This document shows, piece by piece, positions 62,750 to 64,000 of a stretch of 64,000 nt of DNA (its first letter is position 1; every line of letters starts with the position of its first letter). The stretch is from an uncultured Clostridia bacterium (lineage in GTDB: Bacteria > Bacillota > Clostridia > Peptostreptococcales > Anaerovoracaceae). The notes below the pieces were generated by a model. That model was not told the DNA's origin and made no database searches. It worked only from the letters and a program-made list of their open reading frames with translations. Position numbers and translations under genes: made by a program. The stretch lies in contig CALIYX010000024.1 in the NCBI GenBank assembly GCA_938049335.1, positions 62,001 through 126,000 on the forward strand, written 5' to 3'.

Positions 62750-64000
62750 ATGAAAATCGTAGATGTAATTTGTTCACCAGGACGCACAGGATTTTACTTT
62801 GATGACCAAAGAGCGATCAAAAGAGGCGCTGGTCACGATGGCCTATTCTATACAGGTGAACCTGTAACCGAAGGTTTCAAATCAGTTCGTCAAGCTGGAG
62901 AATCAATCTCAGTAATGATTCTGCTCGAAGATGGCCAAATTGCCACAGGAGACTGTGCTGCCGTTCAGTATTCAGGCGCTGGTGGAAGAGACCCACTATT
63001 TCTTGCAGAGGACTTCATACCAGTAATTGACAAATATATCAGACCAAAGCTTATTGGCAAAGACGCCGACAATTTCCGTAAGCTTTGCGAAGATATGGAA
63101 GCAATTAAGGTTGACGGCAATAGACTTCACACAGCAATAAGATATGGACTATCCCAGGCACTTTTAGATGCAGTTGCTAAAGCATCAGGAAGACTCATGT
63201 GCGAGGTTGTTGCAGACGAGTACGGATGTGAAGTAAGCGATAAGCCAATTCCTATTTTCACTCAGTCAGGTGATGATAGATATAATAACTCAGATAAGAT
63301 GATCCTAAAAGGCGCAGATGTACTTCCTCACGCTTTGATAAATAATGTTGAGGAAAAGCTAGGTAAGCATGGAGAAAAGCTCAAGGACTATGTTGCTTGG
63401 CTAAGGGATAGAATTCTAAACTGCAGAGCTGATGAAAGCTACTCCCCTGTTATACATATCGATGTTTACGGAACTATAGGAACAGCCTTCGGCAACAATA
63501 ATTATAAGGAGATGGCTGACTATATCGAGGATTTAGGTGCTACAGCAAAGCCTTTCCATCTTAGAATCGAAGGTCCTATGGACTGTGATAGCAACAGAGA
63601 AGATCAAATTGAAGCGCTCTCTGCTCTGACAAAGGAACTCGATAGCAGAGGCTGCGATGTCGAGCTTGTAGCTGATGAGTGGTGTAATACCCTTGAGGAC
63701 ATCAAGCTATTTGCAGACAACAAAGCTGGCCACATGGTTCAGATAAAAACTCCAGACCTTGGTGGAATCAACAACACAATCGAAGCAGTGCTCTACTGCA
63801 AGAGCAAAGGCATCGGTGCTTACCAAGGCGGAACCTGTAATGAGACAGACAGAAGCGCTCAGGTTTGTGTAAGCTGCGCTATGGCAACACAGCCAGACCA
63901 GATTCTGGCAAAGCCAGGTATGGGTGTAGACGAAGGTTTCATGATTGTAAATAACGAAATGAACCGCATACTCGCTCTAAGGAAGGCAAGACTTCGAAAC
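62750..64000 (+). CDS. mal: Methylaspartate ammonia-lyase (3' end cut by window edge)
   Basis: 417 codons from ATG 62750 (GGAG 9 nt upstream) and still open at the last base; the clostridial enzyme has about 413 residues, so only a few codons are probably missing. Enolase superfamily: metal ligands in VIHIDVYG (Asp), LRIEGPMD (Glu) and LVADEWC (Asp), and the catalytic Lys in VQIKTPDLGG. It deaminates (2S,3S)-3-methylaspartate to mesaconate and ammonia. Confidence 0.95.
   Translation, partial: MKIVDVICSPGRTGFYFDDQRAIKRGAGHDGLFYTGEPVTEGFKSVRQAGESISVMILLEDGQIATGDCAAVQYSGAGGRDPLFLAEDFIPVIDKYIRPKLIGKDADNFRKLCEDMEAIKVDGNRLHTAIRYGLSQALLDAVAKASGRLMCEVVADEYGCEVSDKPIPIFTQSGDDRYNNSDKMILKGADVLPHALINNVEEKLGKHGEKLKDYVAWLRDRILNCRADESYSPVIHIDVYGTIGTAFGNNNYKEMADYIEDLGATAKPFHLRIEGPMDCDSNREDQIEALSALTKELDSRGCDVELVADEWCNTLEDIKLFADNKAGHMVQIKTPDLGGINNTIEAVLYCKSKGIGAYQGGTCNETDRSAQVCVSCAMATQPDQILAKPGMGVDEGFMIVNNEMNRILALRKARLRN

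Overview
The window is a 64 kb stretch of a low-GC, Gram-positive anaerobe, most likely a glutamate-fermenting member of the Clostridia; something near Mogibacterium or Family XIII is a guess from gene content and not a placement. Supporting signs are a PolC-type DNA polymerase III, the MEP isoprenoid pathway, LPXTG/sortase pili, a ribitol-phosphate type wall-polymer locus, strong GGAGG-type ribosome binding sites and a coenzyme B12 glutamate mutase pathway. Positions 1 to about 53.7 kb are almost entirely on the minus strand; 53.9 kb to the end is almost entirely on the plus strand. I see no rRNA, tRNA, insertion sequence, phage or CRISPR array.

Layout (transcription runs right to left up to 53.7 kb). 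1-3.7 kb: a truncated membrane-anchored FKBP/trigger-factor-like isomerase, a small Cys-rich membrane protein, coaBC and a HAD hydrolase. 3.8-5.1 kb: infC-rpmI-rplT with an attenuator-type leader. 5.2-11 kb: a four-gene sortase-dependent pilus locus (major pilin, class C sortase, minor pilin, thioester-domain tip adhesin). 11.3-19.7 kb: rimP-nusA-ylxR-rplGA-infB-rbfA-nrnA-truB-ribF. 19.7-20.8 kb: mscL, a stand-alone LytTR regulator and an array of nested palindromes. 20.8-30.7 kb: pyrH-frr-uppS-cdsA-dxr-rseP-ispG-polC. 30.8-31.7 kb: trxB. 31.8-41.2 kb: a wall-teichoic-acid-like locus (flippase, two CDP-polyol phosphotransferases, polymerase-like membrane protein, a SUKH-type protein, tarI, tarJ, a glycosyltransferase). 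41.3-43.1 kb: a LysO-like exporter and a HAD phosphatase. 43.2-47 kb: ribD-ribE-ribBA-ribH under an FMN riboswitch. 47-50 kb: a DUF134-NifX fusion regulator, an XpaC-like membrane protein and a LysR regulator.

50.3-64 kb carries what looks like a complete methylaspartate pathway of glutamate fermentation. Glutamate mutase (glmS, glmL, glmE) makes 3-methylaspartate; methylaspartate ammonia-lyase (mal, cut by the window end) makes mesaconate and ammonia; a two-subunit class I hydro-lyase would hydrate mesaconate to citramalate; and citDEF, although 'citrate lyase' by family, would be citramalate lyase giving acetate and pyruvate. Its maturation genes (citC, a citX-citG fusion and an unrecognised P-loop ATPase) are divergent from citDEF. 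A GntR regulator closes the citDEF operon, and a matching 13-bp element overlaps the predicted -10 boxes of both the citD and glmS promoters, suggesting shared control.

Most noteworthy: PolC lacks the usual DnaQ-type exonuclease insertion while keeping a metal-competent PHP domain; the pilus tip protein has a predicted Cys-Gln thioester domain; the DUF134-NifX fusion has a His/Cys tail and an operator-flanked promoter; tandem nested palindromes lie upstream of the LytTR gene; and an unexplained P-loop protein sits among the lyase maturation genes. All functional calls are from reading sequence and family knowledge; no database search was run.
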